Assembly: GCA_009760855.2 (NCBI GenBank)
Contig: WPIO01000044.1
Coordinates: 2,055,393-2,119,392 of the forward strand
Direction: 5' to 3'
From: Cristatella mucedo
Taxonomy: Eukaryota > Bryozoa > Phylactolaemata > Cristatellidae
Length of the DNA: 64,000 bases
Position 1 is the stretch's first letter, and each line of letters begins with the position of its first letter. The notes beneath the pieces are model-generated. The model saw only the letters and a list, made by a program, of their open reading frames with translations. It was not told where the DNA came from and did not search any database. Made by a program: the position numbers and the translations under genes. Positions 63,791 to 64,000 of the stretch are shown here, one piece after another.

Positions 63791-64000
63791 TTATTATATA
63801 TCTCAGTTCGTGGGATTTCTTTTAGCTGATTTAATGGCAAGCTGCTCTTTGCTGGCCTTATCTGGTGTCATTTTGTATTTATGTTTCACGTGTAGTTAGT
63901 TGTTAGTACCGTAAGATCCACTACATCACGGCTTGGCTTGTGTAGCTCGCTATTGGCATGTTCGCTGGCATCCTATCCGGCTCGTGAGGGCAGATGGTTA

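Larger units (their letters stand above)
60877..64000 (+). other. ERC intron 1 (partial)
   Basis: Begins GTACAA after the first coding exon. Contains LINE C, a SINE 2 and possibly one micro-exon. No other ERC coiled-coil exon was recognised up to the window end. Confidence 0.65.

Overview
This is a window of animal nuclear DNA. It has spliced genes with GT-AG introns, long dinucleotide microsatellites, tRNA-derived SINEs, LINE reverse-transcriptase relics and a hAT transposon. Two conserved animal genes can be read, both on the + strand. The ERC/ELKS active-zone gene points to a bilaterian or close relative. I could not place the lineage more precisely.

4.3-32.9 kb: a nearly complete cationic amino acid transporter gene (SLC7 CAT branch). 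I assembled it exon by exon from protein similarity and splice sites: 4285-4417, 7872-7991, 8201-8329, 8489-8644, 8729-8868, 13245-13347, 14264-14626, 16939-17041, 21611-21774, 25840-26106 and 32386-32471, with a short candidate last exon at 32816-32854. All junction phases agree and the joined frame is open, giving about 600 residues (644 if exon 11 reads through to its own stop). The introns are full of repeats: SINEs, LINE 3' ends, a 79-bp minisatellite, a Tc1/mariner relic and a complete but decayed hAT element that landed inside a SINE.

32.9-58.5 kb: no host gene was recognised. The stretch holds two families of CR1/L2-like non-LTR retrotransposon (called A and B here), two tRNA-SINE families, microsatellites up to about 180 bp, a 174-bp tandem duplication, a degenerate satellite-like array with a period near 170 bp (50.56-52.5 kb), and a 460-bp imperfect palindrome around an AT-rich centre (52.97-53.43 kb).

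58.5-64 kb: a CpG-rich promoter region and the large first coding exon (59764-60876, 371 residues) of an ERC/ELKS/CAST-family presynaptic scaffold gene, ending at a GT donor. The rest of that gene lies beyond the window, apart from one possible micro-exon at 63348-63375. A third, diverged LINE copy and a SINE sit in its first intron.

The two host genes have no evident functional link. Most of the remaining DNA is an overlapping record of transposon insertions: SINEs inside LINEs, a hAT inside a SINE, and SINEs that share a 3' tail with LINE A.
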